A stretch of DNA of 19,569 bases from Candidatus Coatesiibacteriota bacterium (GTDB taxonomy: Bacteria > JAFGND01): contig JAFGND010000063.1 of NCBI GenBank assembly GCA_016927185.1, positions 1 through 19,569 of the forward strand, in the 5' to 3' direction. The stretch's first letter is position 1, and the number at the start of each line of letters is the position of its first letter. Position numbers and translations under genes: made by a program. Of this stretch, positions 6,710 through 14,441 are shown one piece after another. The notes below the pieces were generated by a model, which did no database searches, was not told where the DNA came from, and saw only the letters and a program-made list of their open reading frames with translations.

Positions 6710-8164
6710 ATGAGATCGGTAATTATCTTGTTGTTCTTGTTATTCAGTTCCTTGTTTGCTGGTAATTCCTATTTCAAGATAAGGGGCATAGTTGAGGGAT
6801 TTTATGGTCCCTATTATACTCATGAACAGAGAAGGGAATTCATAAAATTCATAGGAGAACTTGGCTTTAATTGCTATATTTATGCACCTAAAAGCGATCC
6901 GAAGCACAGGAAAAGATGGAGAGAGGGTTATTCAGCTGAAGAAATGGAGGAATTCGAGGAGACAATAAAACTTTGCAGGCAACTCGGAATTCATTTCGTT
7001 ATAGCATTGTCACCAGGATTGAATCCAGGAAAGGGTGATATAAGAACCGCTCTATTGGAGAAATTCCTTGATTTCGGAAGCAAGGGCTGCAAGGATTTCG
7101 CCATTTTTTATGATGACATAAAACTGAAAAATCCTGGTCGGGATGCAGCTGAACAGAAGAGAACAGTGAATTATCTTCTCTCAAAGCTGAAGGAAAATTA
7201 CTCAGGATGCAATCTTTTCTTCTGTCCAACGGTTTATGCGGGAGTGTATGGAAAGAAAAGGGCAAAAGCAAGAGCTTATCTCCATGGCTTGAGGGGAATG
7301 GATTCAAGGGTAATCTCTTTCTGGACTGGAGATAATGGTTCAGCTTTTTCACCAAAGATAACAAGACATGCAGCTGCACAGATGAAACGCATACTCGGCT
7401 GTCATATCGCAATCTGGGATAATTATCCAGTTAACGACAATGCACGGAATTATACATATTTTGGTGCATATTCTGGAAGGGAAAAATATCTGTACAGAAC
7501 AGTTTCTGGTGTATTCTTGAATCCGATGCTTGATCCCAATCTGTCAAGATTCCCTGTATACACTGCCTCACTTTATTTTGATAATCCTCTGTCCTATTCA
7601 TCTTCTGATGCCTACATAAAGGCATTAGAGCATTTCTCTGAAGTGGAAGCCAGAAAAACATTCAGATTATTTGCAGATGGTCTTCAATACAACAGATACG
7701 TGTTCATAAACAGGAAGAATAATCCTGAACTTAAGGAATTGATAGAAAACTTCGTAGAGACACCTTCTTCGCAGAAAGCGGTGGTTCTGAAGGAATACTT
7801 TGATTTGATGGAACAAGCACCTGAGGTTTTCAAGTCAGGGATAAAAGACAGACTTCTTTATGAAGGAATGATTCCCCTTATAAAAAAGACAAGAAATATT
7901 GGAATTGCAGCCAGAATTGCATGTAATATAATAGTCAAGGAAGGTGGAGGGAATGATCTTGAGCCAGAGAAAGCAAGACTGCAGGAGCTATTGAATGCCA
8001 TAACAGCCGAGAAAAAGGTTATATACAAGGATGTATTTGAGCCTCTCTGGGAAGCAGCTTCCATTTCCCCTTCTTCAGATTATGTTAATGATACTTCGAA
8101 GACCTACAAAATTGACAAGGACAGTCCCATTCCTGATCCAATAGAGCATTTATCAGAGGATTAG
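6710..8164 (+). CDS. Secreted GH84 beta-N-acetylglucosaminidase
   Basis: 484 residues. A signal peptide (IILLFLLFSSLFAG) is followed at about residue 22 by a glycoside hydrolase family 84 catalytic barrel. Signatures: GIVEGFYGPYYT (26-37), YIYAPKSDPKHRKRWREGY (56-74), the catalytic Asp pair Asp135-Asp136 in FYDDI, CPTVYAG (172-178), FWTGDNG and WDNYPVND (236-243). GH84 enzymes remove beta-linked N-acetylglucosamine by substrate-assisted catalysis through the acetamido group, the second Asp acting as acid/base; members include hyaluronidase-like toxins and O-GlcNAcases. Both Asp residues are present, so activity is expected. The C-terminal third is helical with no carbohydrate-binding module or T9SS tail, suggesting a periplasmic or otherwise exported enzyme. 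It begins 2 nt after pyrI, so it probably shares that transcript. The likely substrate is a host or environmental glycan, or peptidoglycan-derived GlcNAc. Confidence 0.93.
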   Translation: MRSVIILLFLLFSSLFAGNSYFKIRGIVEGFYGPYYTHEQRREFIKFIGELGFNCYIYAPKSDPKHRKRWREGYSAEEMEEFEETIKLCRQLGIHFVIALSPGLNPGKGDIRTALLEKFLDFGSKGCKDFAIFYDDIKLKNPGRDAAEQKRTVNYLLSKLKENYSGCNLFFCPTVYAGVYGKKRAKARAYLHGLRGMDSRVISFWTGDNGSAFSPKITRHAAAQMKRILGCHIAIWDNYPVNDNARNYTYFGAYSGREKYLYRTVSGVFLNPMLDPNLSRFPVYTASLYFDNPLSYSSSDAYIKALEHFSEVEARKTFRLFADGLQYNRYVFINRKNNPELKELIENFVETPSSQKAVVLKEYFDLMEQAPEVFKSGIKDRLLYEGMIPLIKKTRNIGIAARIACNIIVKEGGGNDLEPEKARLQELLNAITAEKKVIYKDVFEPLWEAASISPSSDYVNDTSKTYKIDKDSPIPDPIEHLSED

Positions 8165-8199
8165 TGAAAATAATTACTGGATTATATCCTCATTGATTT

Positions 8200-9000
8200 C
8201 TAGTATTCTTCTATGTTAAGATATTGCATATCAAGTTCTCCCAGATTGAGTGCTTTTATTGCAATCTCAGAAAAACTGTAATCAACATCCGAAAGATAGA
8301 ATTCGTGCATGCCTTTTTCAGAATTGTCCTTGCCTGAAAGCCTTATTTCATTTGCAATCAGAGAAACTTCTCTTGCTGTTTCTATTGCGCTGTCAACAAT
8401 AAGCACTTGATTTCCAAGCACTTCAGTTATCACTGGTTTCAGCAGGGGATAATGTGTGCATGCAAGAACTAATGTGTCTATCTTTGCGCGCTTGAAAACA
8501 TCAAGATATTCCCTGGCAACAAGCTTTGTTACTGGATGGTTCAAGAATCCTTCCTCAACAAGAGGGACGAAAAGAGGACATGGTTTTACAACTATTGTTG
8601 CTCTTGGCTTCAGTCTTGTCAATGCTTCCTGATAGGCACCTGATTTTATTGTTCCTATTGTCCCGATTATTCCAATTATTGCATCCTTGCTTACTCCAAG
8701 AGCGGATTTTACTCCGGGAGCAATAACATCAATTATTGGTATAGAGAAACTTGATTTCAGAAGTGACAATGCGTATGCAGATGCAGTATTGCATGCAATG
8801 ACAAGCATATCAATATTCTTTGAAATTAGAAATCTGGTGTTCTGTTCAGCAAATTTCTGAATGGTCTTTTGGGATTTCGGTCCATAAGGAACTCTTGCGG
8901 TATCTCCAAAATAGATAAGCTGGGCATCTGGAAGCTCATTAATAATTGCAGCAGCAACAGTCAAGCCTCCCAGTCCTGAATCAAAGATGCCGATTCGCAC
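8200..9000 (-). CDS. murI: Glutamate racemase
   Basis: 266 residues, normal length. It interconverts L- and D-glutamate, supplying D-Glu for peptidoglycan. The two-base active site is intact: GIFDSGLGGLTV with Asp7-Ser8, Cys70 in ACNTAS, Glu149 in PLVEEG, and Cys181-Thr-His183 in ACTHYPL. YFGDTARVPYG (30-40) is also typical. It starts at a GTG directly behind rpmB with no evident ribosome binding site, so coupling to rpmB is likely. It is convergent with the GH84 gene; the 35-nt gap between the two stops has no clear terminator hairpin. Confidence 0.96.
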   Translation of the reverse strand: MRIGIFDSGLGGLTVAAAIINELPDAQLIYFGDTARVPYGPKSQKTIQKFAEQNTRFLISKNIDMLVIACNTASAYALSLLKSSFSIPIIDVIAPGVKSALGVSKDAIIGIIGTIGTIKSGAYQEALTRLKPRATIVVKPCPLFVPLVEEGFLNHPVTKLVAREYLDVFKRAKIDTLVLACTHYPLLKPVITEVLGNQVLIVDSAIETAREVSLIANEIRLSGKDNSEKGMHEFYLSDVDYSFSEIAIKALNLGELDMQYLNIEEY

Positions 9001-9006
9001 TGGTAT

Positions 9007-9198
9007 TTATATTGCTTTAGTTATCTTGCCAGAACGGATGCACTTTGTACAGACATTTGCTCTAACTTTTTGACCTTCAATCAAGATGCGGATTTTTTGA
9101 AGGTTTGGCATCCACAAGCGTTTTGTTTTGTTATCAGCATGAGAAATCCTGTTTCCCTGCACCGGTCTCTTTCCGCAGATATCACACACTCTAGACAT
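9007..9198 (-). CDS. rpmB: Ribosomal protein bL28
   Basis: 63 residues: starts MSRVCDICGKRPVQGNRISHA, ends KITKAI. A structural protein of the large ribosomal subunit. Four cysteines (CDIC at 5-8 and CTKC at 50-53) make the zinc-ribbon form of L28. The start at 9198 is set by the family N-terminus and by an AAGGTGAT ribosome binding site just upstream; the longer open frame to 9291 runs through the tRNA-Cys gene and is not coding. It stands between tRNA-Cys and murI on the same strand, with 6 nt to murI. Confidence 0.96.
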   Translation of the reverse strand: MSRVCDICGKRPVQGNRISHADNKTKRLWMPNLQKIRILIEGQKVRANVCTKCIRSGKITKAI

Positions 9199-9217
9199 TA
9201 AAATCACCTTATCCTTT

Positions 9218-9289
9218 AGGCGCCATCCAGATTCGAACTGGAGAATAAAGGATTTGCAGTCCTTCGCCTTACCACTTGGCCATGGCGCC
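9218..9289 (-). tRNA. tRNA-Cys (GCA)
   Basis: On the minus strand, acceptor arms GGCGCCA and TGGCGCC pair perfectly. The anticodon stem AAGGA/TCCTT encloses loop CTGCAAA with anticodon GCA. The T arm has GTTCGAATC. 72 nt including discriminator U; CCA is not encoded. It lies 20 nt before the rpmB start and 14 nt after tRNA-Gly. Confidence 0.96.
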
Positions 9290-9303
9290 ATAACAAAAAA
9301 GCA

Positions 9304-9375
9304 AGCGGGAGACGGGATTTGAACCCGCGACAGCTACCTTGGCAAGGTAGAGCTCTACCACTGAGCTACTCCCGC
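9304..9375 (-). tRNA. tRNA-Gly (GCC)
   Basis: On the minus strand, acceptor arms GCGGGAG and CTCCCGC pair perfectly. The anticodon stem CTACC/GGTAG encloses TTGCCAA with anticodon GCC. D arm AGCTCAGTGGTAGAGC and T-arm GGTTCGAATCC are standard. 72 nt including discriminator U; CCA is not encoded. First transcribed gene of the tRNA-Gly, tRNA-Cys, rpmB, murI run. Confidence 0.97.
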
Positions 9376-9414
9376 AGAATCAATAAAAACCAGAGATATC
9401 AAGATGCATGTTTG

Positions 9415-9420
9415 TGTCAA
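9415..9420 (-). promoter_or_regulatory. -35 hexamer TTGACA for the tRNA-rpmB-murI operon
   Basis: TTGACA reads leftward at 9420-9415, 45 nt before the tRNA-Gly 5' end. A possible -10, TATCTC, follows after 16 nt. The upstream GTCTTT box of the protein-gene promoters is absent here. Confidence 0.5.
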
Positions 9421-9524
9421 TAAAAAAACTCAGATATTGCATAGGTTATGTTCTGGCAACAGTTTGAAGAAAGAGGATAAAGGGGATTTTTCATGAGTTA
9501 TCTTTCAAGATATCAAGAAATCAC

Positions 9525-9530
9525 TTGACT
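9525..9530 (+). promoter_or_regulatory. -35-like TTGACT before the GH-A gene
   Basis: CACTTGACT matches the CACTTGACA context of the promoters at 3997 and 14585, and lies 60 nt before the ATG at 9585, the same distance as elsewhere. This argues that the TTG here is promoter, not start codon. The rest of the gap 9376-9524 holds only the leftward promoter and AT-rich sequence. Confidence 0.45.
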
Positions 9531-9584
9531 CCCAGCTGGTTTTTTATTGAGAGAACTGGCGATTTTTATTGGACTGGATATATC

Positions 9585-11399
9585 ATGAAGTTATTTTATT
9601 GTCTTATTAGTGTCTTGATTATCTCTTCCCTGCTTTCTGCAAGAAGCTACTCTGATTTTGTTGGATATTCGCTTGGTACGCATGGACATACGTCAAGAAG
9701 CAAGGAAGATAATGCATGGAAGGATAAAAGGGGAGGCAATATATTCAATCAGAAGGATCAGAATGTAGAATGGGCAAAAAGCATGGGAATGAACTGGCAG
9801 AGAGTATTGATAAGGACTTCATATTATTTTGACGAAAACGGGAATCCTGCTGAAGGAGAATGGAAAATTCTTTTTGACTGGCTTAATAAATACAAAACAA
9901 GGAATCTCCTCTGGATAATTGAAAAGAACAAGAATTTCATGGACAGGGTATTCTCTAAACCTGGCTTCCCTGGCAACTGGGAAAAAGGTGTATACAATCT
10001 TCTCTGCAAGTTTGCTGCTGATTCTTCTACAAATCAATATGGTATTGAATTCATAGAACTTGAAAATGAACTTAATGGCATGGGTTCTTTTTACAGGAAC
10101 AGGAAACTGGAAGGAGATGAGCATTATCTCAAGAAGTATTCACAGTTACTGATTGCCTTTCATAATGCCATAAAAAGATATAACAGCGATTTCCCACAAA
10201 AAAAGAGAATAGGCATATCTCCTTTTGCAACGATGTGGTGCGAGGCAGATTATCTGAGAAATTTTCTCAGGCAGACTGTAAAATGGGGAGATAATTATGC
10301 ATTGATAACAAATCAGGAAAGAAGATTTGATTTTCTGTCAGTGCATTTATACAGGGAATCATGTTTTCATGATGCAGATTTCAGTACAAAATGGATTCAT
10401 TCGAATACAAGATCTTATGCTCCTGATGAATATCACGTATGCAGGAGTCCAGGGAATTTCTATTACAGATTGCATCATGGAACAATCATAGATGATGTGA
10501 AGGAAATGCTGCTTGCAGTAAAACAGGTAGAGGATGATCAGGGCTGCAAACTTGAACCATTGAAAGTAATGATAACTGAGATTGGCTGGATTTCTCCATG
10601 GTACAAGGATAAGGAGGAATTTATCAATTCCCCAAAGAATTTCGAAGTACAGCCGGGTTCCTCCAGATTGTTCATACCTAATTATTTACAGGCAATGTAT
10701 CTTGCAAAATCAATTGAAATGCTTTATTATGAAAGACATCCTTATGACAGCAGTCAGTTCATGGTAGACAGGATATTCTTGTTTCCATTCATGGATTCCC
10801 ATGGTACTATCTGGAAATCCCAGGGAGTTGCAAGCAACACTCCATGGATAGGGACGCAATCGTTTTTCGCAATAAACAGGAGTCCATGGCACAGAGAGGA
10901 TGATCCAAGACATGATAAGAATTTTGCTCCTGCCCCTTTCAAGGGACCTGTTCATAAAAACGCTTTCTATACTATTGCAAATTCAGGGGAAATTACATTT
11001 GACTGTTCAAAAGGAAGCTTTCATAAGGAAGGACTTTCTACAGGTTTGTATCTTGGTCAAAGCAATGCGGATCAGAGATTTACAGCCATCCTGAAAACAT
11101 CAGGGAAGCCATACAGGATTTTCATGACTATCGAATGTCACAGGGTAGTGCATTTCCAGGAAGGAAAGACTGATGATTTCATAGATATGGAGGAACCTGA
11201 GATAAGGAATGACAGACCAGTTATATCTGTGGAGCTTTTCAATGAGAAAAAGGAAATTGTACTTTCTGAGTTCTGCAATAAGAGAAAAGGACTGACTTTT
11301 GAAATAAAAGGTGATTCTGAAATAGTAATGAAATCAGAACTTGGTAATCTGAGGGGTATTGGATTTGATATAAGTATTTCAGCAATAGAGGAAAAATGA
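9585..11399 (+). CDS. Secreted clan GH-A glycoside hydrolase-like protein
   Basis: 604 residues from the ATG at 9585, which begins a clean signal peptide (KLFYCLISVLIISSLLSARS). The first 400 or so residues look like a clan GH-A TIM barrel: IELENELNG puts Asn161-Glu162 at the end of a strand as the acid/base pair, DFLSVHLY gives the HxY motif (His254-Tyr256), and VMITEIGW gives Glu332 as the presumed nucleophile. That set is typical of retaining endo- or exo-glycosidases (GH5, GH30, GH39, GH79 and others), but I cannot assign a family. The C-terminal 150 residues look beta-rich and may be an accessory sandwich domain. No T9SS tail, so periplasmic or outer-membrane location is likely. The upstream TTG at 9525 is rejected as start. 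Its stop overlaps the start of a lipoprotein gene (ATGA). Confidence 0.75.
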   Translation: MKLFYCLISVLIISSLLSARSYSDFVGYSLGTHGHTSRSKEDNAWKDKRGGNIFNQKDQNVEWAKSMGMNWQRVLIRTSYYFDENGNPAEGEWKILFDWLNKYKTRNLLWIIEKNKNFMDRVFSKPGFPGNWEKGVYNLLCKFAADSSTNQYGIEFIELENELNGMGSFYRNRKLEGDEHYLKKYSQLLIAFHNAIKRYNSDFPQKKRIGISPFATMWCEADYLRNFLRQTVKWGDNYALITNQERRFDFLSVHLYRESCFHDADFSTKWIHSNTRSYAPDEYHVCRSPGNFYYRLHHGTIIDDVKEMLLAVKQVEDDQGCKLEPLKVMITEIGWISPWYKDKEEFINSPKNFEVQPGSSRLFIPNYLQAMYLAKSIEMLYYERHPYDSSQFMVDRIFLFPFMDSHGTIWKSQGVASNTPWIGTQSFFAINRSPWHREDDPRHDKNFAPAPFKGPVHKNAFYTIANSGEITFDCSKGSFHKEGLSTGLYLGQSNADQRFTAILKTSGKPYRIFMTIECHRVVHFQEGKTDDFIDMEEPEIRNDRPVISVELFNEKKEIVLSEFCNKRKGLTFEIKGDSEIVMKSELGNLRGIGFDISISAIEEK

Positions 11400-11860
11400 A
11401 GAGATTTCTGATATTTTTCCTGCTTCTGTTATCCTGCAACAAGGAAATCCTGCCAAAGGAAGAAAAGACAATGCTTCATTCTGTAAAGGAATTCAAATTC
11501 AGGGAAGTGGAATCCTGTATGTCAGATATATCAGATATTGAAATGTTGAAAAGTGCAAGTATTGAATTCAAGAGAGACAGGCAGATGCTAACTGTGCTTG
11601 TGAAAGATGAAAAGGATGGAAAAATGCTTATCTGGGGGCAGATAATATTGAAAGCAGACAGTCCAGAGTACTGGAAAAAGAATTATGCAGATGGCAACTA
11701 TTTCAATGATTTCCCAGCATCCATTGAGAAGAACAGGATATGGATACTAGCTGGAAATTATGAGCTCAGATTTCACAGCATGCTTTCAGATAGCCTGTCA
11801 GTAAACTGTCTTAATGATTTATTGAGAAAAATTGATTTGAAAAAAATATCGAGATTATAA
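11396..11860 (+). CDS. Small lipoprotein of unknown function
   Basis: 154 residues. MKRFLIFFLLLLSC is a textbook lipoprotein leader with Cys14 as the lipidated residue. The mature part alternates charged strands and short helices and contains no motif I recognise. It overlaps the GH-A gene by 4 nt, so the two are translationally coupled and may act together at the envelope. It is similar in size and style to the lipoprotein at 4806-5318 (both start inside an ATGA overlap), but I see no convincing sequence similarity between them. Confidence 0.8.
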   Translation: MKRFLIFFLLLLSCNKEILPKEEKTMLHSVKEFKFREVESCMSDISDIEMLKSASIEFKRDRQMLTVLVKDEKDGKMLIWGQIILKADSPEYWKKNYADGNYFNDFPASIEKNRIWILAGNYELRFHSMLSDSLSVNCLNDLLRKIDLKKISRL

Positions 11861-11924
11861 AAAGTTCTTTTCAAAAACGCTTCATGTTGAGTCTTTAGTC
11901 CATATAATATTTGAAAGGTTGCGG

Positions 11925-12470
11925 ATGCCAACAATTGATCTGAAGCAGTATTTCTTTCATAATCTAGTACTCGAATGGTTCTATCTTATTATGATACATT
12001 CATTTATCTTATTCCTGATCTCGCTTCACAGGGGCAAGTCAGGGAAATTCATAATTTCAATGCTGCTTGCAAGTGAGTTCTGTCTTGTTCTGTCTAACAG
12101 TTTCAGCATCTTTTTCAATTTCATGAAATATATTCCCATACCATTTCTCGTATTATCAGCAGTTTACTTTTTCAAATTCATTAGTCATAAAACAGATGAA
12201 AGAAAGGAAGCGCTGGATCCAGCTTATCTGATATTGATAATGCTTTTTCCGATTTCCTATTTATTACCTGTCTGGTCAAAGACAATAGGTCATACAACAC
12301 TGTATTTGAGGATAATATTCATAATACCATTCCTTGCTTTTCTGTTGACAATGATGAATGTACTGTTCATTTATTCTGGCAGGTTTATTGGCAGATTAGC
12401 TTATCCATGGGGCAGCATTTTCACAAGTTCTGTTTTCATTGTCATTACCATACTTATATTGTTCAGATAA
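11925..12470 (+). CDS. Polytopic inner-membrane protein, unknown function
   Basis: 181 residues from the ATG at 11925, preceded by AAAGG at suitable spacing; an in-frame TTG two codons earlier (11919) is less likely. About six hydrophobic segments are visible: roughly 13-33 (FYLIMIHSFILFLISL), 41-60, 68-88 (IPIPFLVLSAVYFF), 100-117 (LILIMLFPISYLLPVW), 128-150 and 160-180 (IFTSSVFIVITILILFR). Short charged loops (HRGKSGK, SHKTDERKEALD) separate them. No enzyme or transporter motif is recognised. The 64-nt gap before it contains CATATAATAT close to the start and GTCTTTAG, but no TTGACA, so it may belong to the GH-A/lipoprotein unit. Confidence 0.75.
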   Translation: MPTIDLKQYFFHNLVLEWFYLIMIHSFILFLISLHRGKSGKFIISMLLASEFCLVLSNSFSIFFNFMKYIPIPFLVLSAVYFFKFISHKTDERKEALDPAYLILIMLFPISYLLPVWSKTIGHTTLYLRIIFIIPFLAFLLTMMNVLFIYSGRFIGRLAYPWGSIFTSSVFIVITILILFR

Positions 12471-12475
12471 TCATT

Positions 12476-12502
12476 CCTGACCATGGTTTAGAGCCATGCA
12501 GG
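12476..12502 (+). other. Hairpin after the membrane protein gene
   Basis: CCTG-AC-CATGG and CCATG-CAGG form a 9-bp stem with a 2-nt bulge around loop TTTAGAG. No T tract follows, so an intrinsic terminator is doubtful; it could serve in 3'-end stability. The rest of the 12471-12685 gap holds promoter module C. Confidence 0.35.
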
Positions 12503-12559
12503 AAGAGACAGATACTGAAATTAGCTCAGTATGAAAATTCTGATAACACTTCCCTATAA

Positions 12560-12614
12560 CTCATTCTATAAGTCTTTGGCGCTATATTAATAAAACCTCT
12601 GAAACTTCTTGACA
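12560..12614 (+). promoter_or_regulatory. Promoter module C upstream of the second propeller gene
   Basis: The 32-nt box (12560-12591) with GTCTTT at 12572-12577 is followed after exactly 31 nt by TTGACA (12609-12614). The distance to the start codon is 77 nt, longer than for the other modules. Confidence 0.55.
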
Positions 12615-12685
12615 TTAAATATTACCATATTAAGACTGCAAATAATAAAGAACGGAAAACCATAATTATAGCCTGGGGGGTAATT

Positions 12686-14389
12686 ATGAGAAAACTAATA
12701 CTAGTCATACTTCTGATATCATTATCAAGTCTGCTTAATTCAGCTCCAGGAGATTTGATATGGAAATATAAGACAGGTTATTGGGTTTGCTCGTCCCCTT
12801 GTGTATCGGATGGAGTTGTTTATGTTGGAAGTGATGATTATTATCTTTATGCAGTAAACAAATCAACCGGAACTCTTAAATGGAGATATAAGACGGGTAG
12901 TTATGTTGATACTTCACCTTGTGTCTCAGAAGGAGTTGTTTATGTTGGAAGTTTTGATGGTTATCTTTATGCACTAAATATCTCAGATGGTAACTTAAAG
13001 TGGAGATATTTTTTTATAGTTAAACATTATGAAACGGTTGGACAAATGTCAGACCCTTCTATATCAGATGGAACTATTTATGTTGGACACTGGAATAATG
13101 CTCTCTATGCTATAAACAGTTCTAATGGTAATATTAGATGGAGATTTGCTATTATAGATACATCTAATATAGCTCAAAGAATGAACCGCCCTTGTGTTTC
13201 AGATGGAATTGTTTATGTTGGAAGTTGGGATAATTATCTTTATGCAATAAACTGCTCAGACGGGACTCTTAAGTGGAAGTTTAAGACAGGTAATGATGTT
13301 GGCGGACCTTGTATTTCAGATGGAGTTGTCTATATTGGAAGTGGTGATCATTATCTTTATGCAATAAACTGCTCAGATGGAACTCTTAAGTGGAGATATG
13401 GGACAGGTAGTTATGTTTATTCCTCACCTTGTGTTTCAGATGGAGTTGTTTATATTGGAAGTATGGATAATTATCTTTATGCAATAAATTGTTCAGATGG
13501 AATACTTAAATGGAAATATGAGACAGATTATGATATTGTATCCTCTCCTTGTGTCTCAGATAGAGTTGTTTATATTGGAGATGGTATTGGTGGAGAAGGA
13601 TATCTTTATGCAATAAACTGCTCTGATAGTGCCTTGAAATGGAAGTCAAGTACTGGATTTATCTACCATTCTACACCTTTTATTTCAGAAAATCTTGTTT
13701 TTATTTGTACAGGAAATGACTTGTTTCTTTACGCATTTGAAATTAATCAAGGAACACTGGAATGGAAATATAAAGCAGATGATACTATCTGGTCATCTCC
13801 TTTTGAATCCGATGGAGTTGTTTATTTTGGTTCCAGGGATTCCTATCTTTATGCAATAGAAGTTTTTGAAAGATTATCAGTAATTTCTCCAAATGGAGGA
13901 GAAGAATGGTGTATAGGTTCAACTTATGATATAATATGGGGATCAATGAATGTTGATTCTGTTTCAGTAAAATTCACCTCAGATGGTGGAAGTTTATGGA
14001 CAGAGATTGCGAGGAAGTCAGCTAATGAAGGCAAATATTCATGGACTATTCCAGATACCCCTTCAGAAGATTGTCTTGTAAGAATAGATGACATAAAAGG
14101 TAATGCAACTGATACAAGTGACAGTACATTCACTATAAAGAGAGTTGGTTTCAAAGACAACAAATCAGTTTCTTACATTCCAGCCAAATCCTTCTCAATC
14201 TCCCCAAATCCATTCACTGACAGACTTACGATTTCACTTCCTTCATCCGGAGCAGTCTATTCCCTGACCGGTCAACTGATAATGAAACTAGACAAAGGCA
14301 AGCATTCTCTTGATACAAGCAACTGGAAACAGGGAGTTTATATAGTGAAGAGCGGGAAGGAATGCAAGAGGGTTGTGAAGGTGAAATAA
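12686..14389 (+). CDS. Secreted PQQ-repeat beta-propeller with Ig-like domain and T9SS tail
   Basis: 567 residues. Signal peptide 1-19 (ILVILLISLSSLLNSA). Residues about 25-395 hold nine copies of a 39-40 residue PQQ-like unit (PCVSDGVVYVGS, YLYAIN, SDGTLKWRY), as in BamB-like eight-bladed propellers; some units carry short insertions. About 397-485 is an Ig-like domain (ISPNGGEEWCIGSTYDIIW) of the kind often placed before T9SS tails. From about 500 the type A T9SS domain follows (SISPNPF, YSLTGQLI, GVYIVKSGKE). No enzymatic residues seen; extracellular binding or scaffolding is inferred. Six units carry a Cys in the SPCVSDG position and four in INCSDG, unusual for such repeats. It resembles the propeller gene at the window's left edge, especially in the tail. 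Its own promoter module lies upstream; the ribosome binding site is a poor G-run. Confidence 0.9.
   Translation: MRKLILVILLISLSSLLNSAPGDLIWKYKTGYWVCSSPCVSDGVVYVGSDDYYLYAVNKSTGTLKWRYKTGSYVDTSPCVSEGVVYVGSFDGYLYALNISDGNLKWRYFFIVKHYETVGQMSDPSISDGTIYVGHWNNALYAINSSNGNIRWRFAIIDTSNIAQRMNRPCVSDGIVYVGSWDNYLYAINCSDGTLKWKFKTGNDVGGPCISDGVVYIGSGDHYLYAINCSDGTLKWRYGTGSYVYSSPCVSDGVVYIGSMDNYLYAINCSDGILKWKYETDYDIVSSPCVSDRVVYIGDGIGGEGYLYAINCSDSALKWKSSTGFIYHSTPFISENLVFICTGNDLFLYAFEINQGTLEWKYKADDTIWSSPFESDGVVYFGSRDSYLYAIEVFERLSVISPNGGEEWCIGSTYDIIWGSMNVDSVSVKFTSDGGSLWTEIARKSANEGKYSWTIPDTPSEDCLVRIDDIKGNATDTSDSTFTIKRVGFKDNKSVSYIPAKSFSISPNPFTDRLTISLPSSGAVYSLTGQLIMKLDKGKHSLDTSNWKQGVYIVKSGKECKRVVKVK
12770..13870 (+). 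repeat. Tandem 117-137 nt repeats coding propeller blades
   Basis: The phrase GTTGTTTATGTTGGAAG recurs at 12815 and 12935, then in near-identical form at 13208, 13325, 13445 and 13565, mostly at 120-nt steps. The central copies (13208-13680) are most alike at the DNA level, for instance sharing TATGCAATAAACTGCTCAGA, indicating recent intragenic duplication or homogenisation. Confidence 0.85.
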
Positions 14390-14430
14390 AATATTGTATC
14401 AGACACATTAATCAAATTCAGGATTACAAA
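14330..14430 (+). repeat. 3' cassette copy 2
   Basis: End of the second propeller gene and its downstream flank, matching 1140-1243 (GGGAGTTTATAT, GGTTGTGAA, then CAGACACATTAATCAA past the stop). After it a degenerate ATTCAGGATTACAA occurs where copy 1 has the palindrome half. Confidence 0.7.
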
Positions 14431-14441
14431 CACCCAATTCC

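Noticed and set aside
9199-9291. N-terminal extension of the L28 reading frame (start at 9291)
   Set aside because: It runs through the tRNA-Cys gene, and the L28 family N-terminus with a good ribosome binding site starts at 9198.
9525-9584. TTG start for the GH-A gene
   Set aside because: The TTG is part of a CACTTGACT promoter-like site and would place 20 non-signal residues before an otherwise clean signal peptide.
12770-13870. Repeats as a possible CRISPR or non-coding array
   Set aside because: The repeats stay in one open frame and encode propeller blades; there are no short identical repeats with unique spacers.
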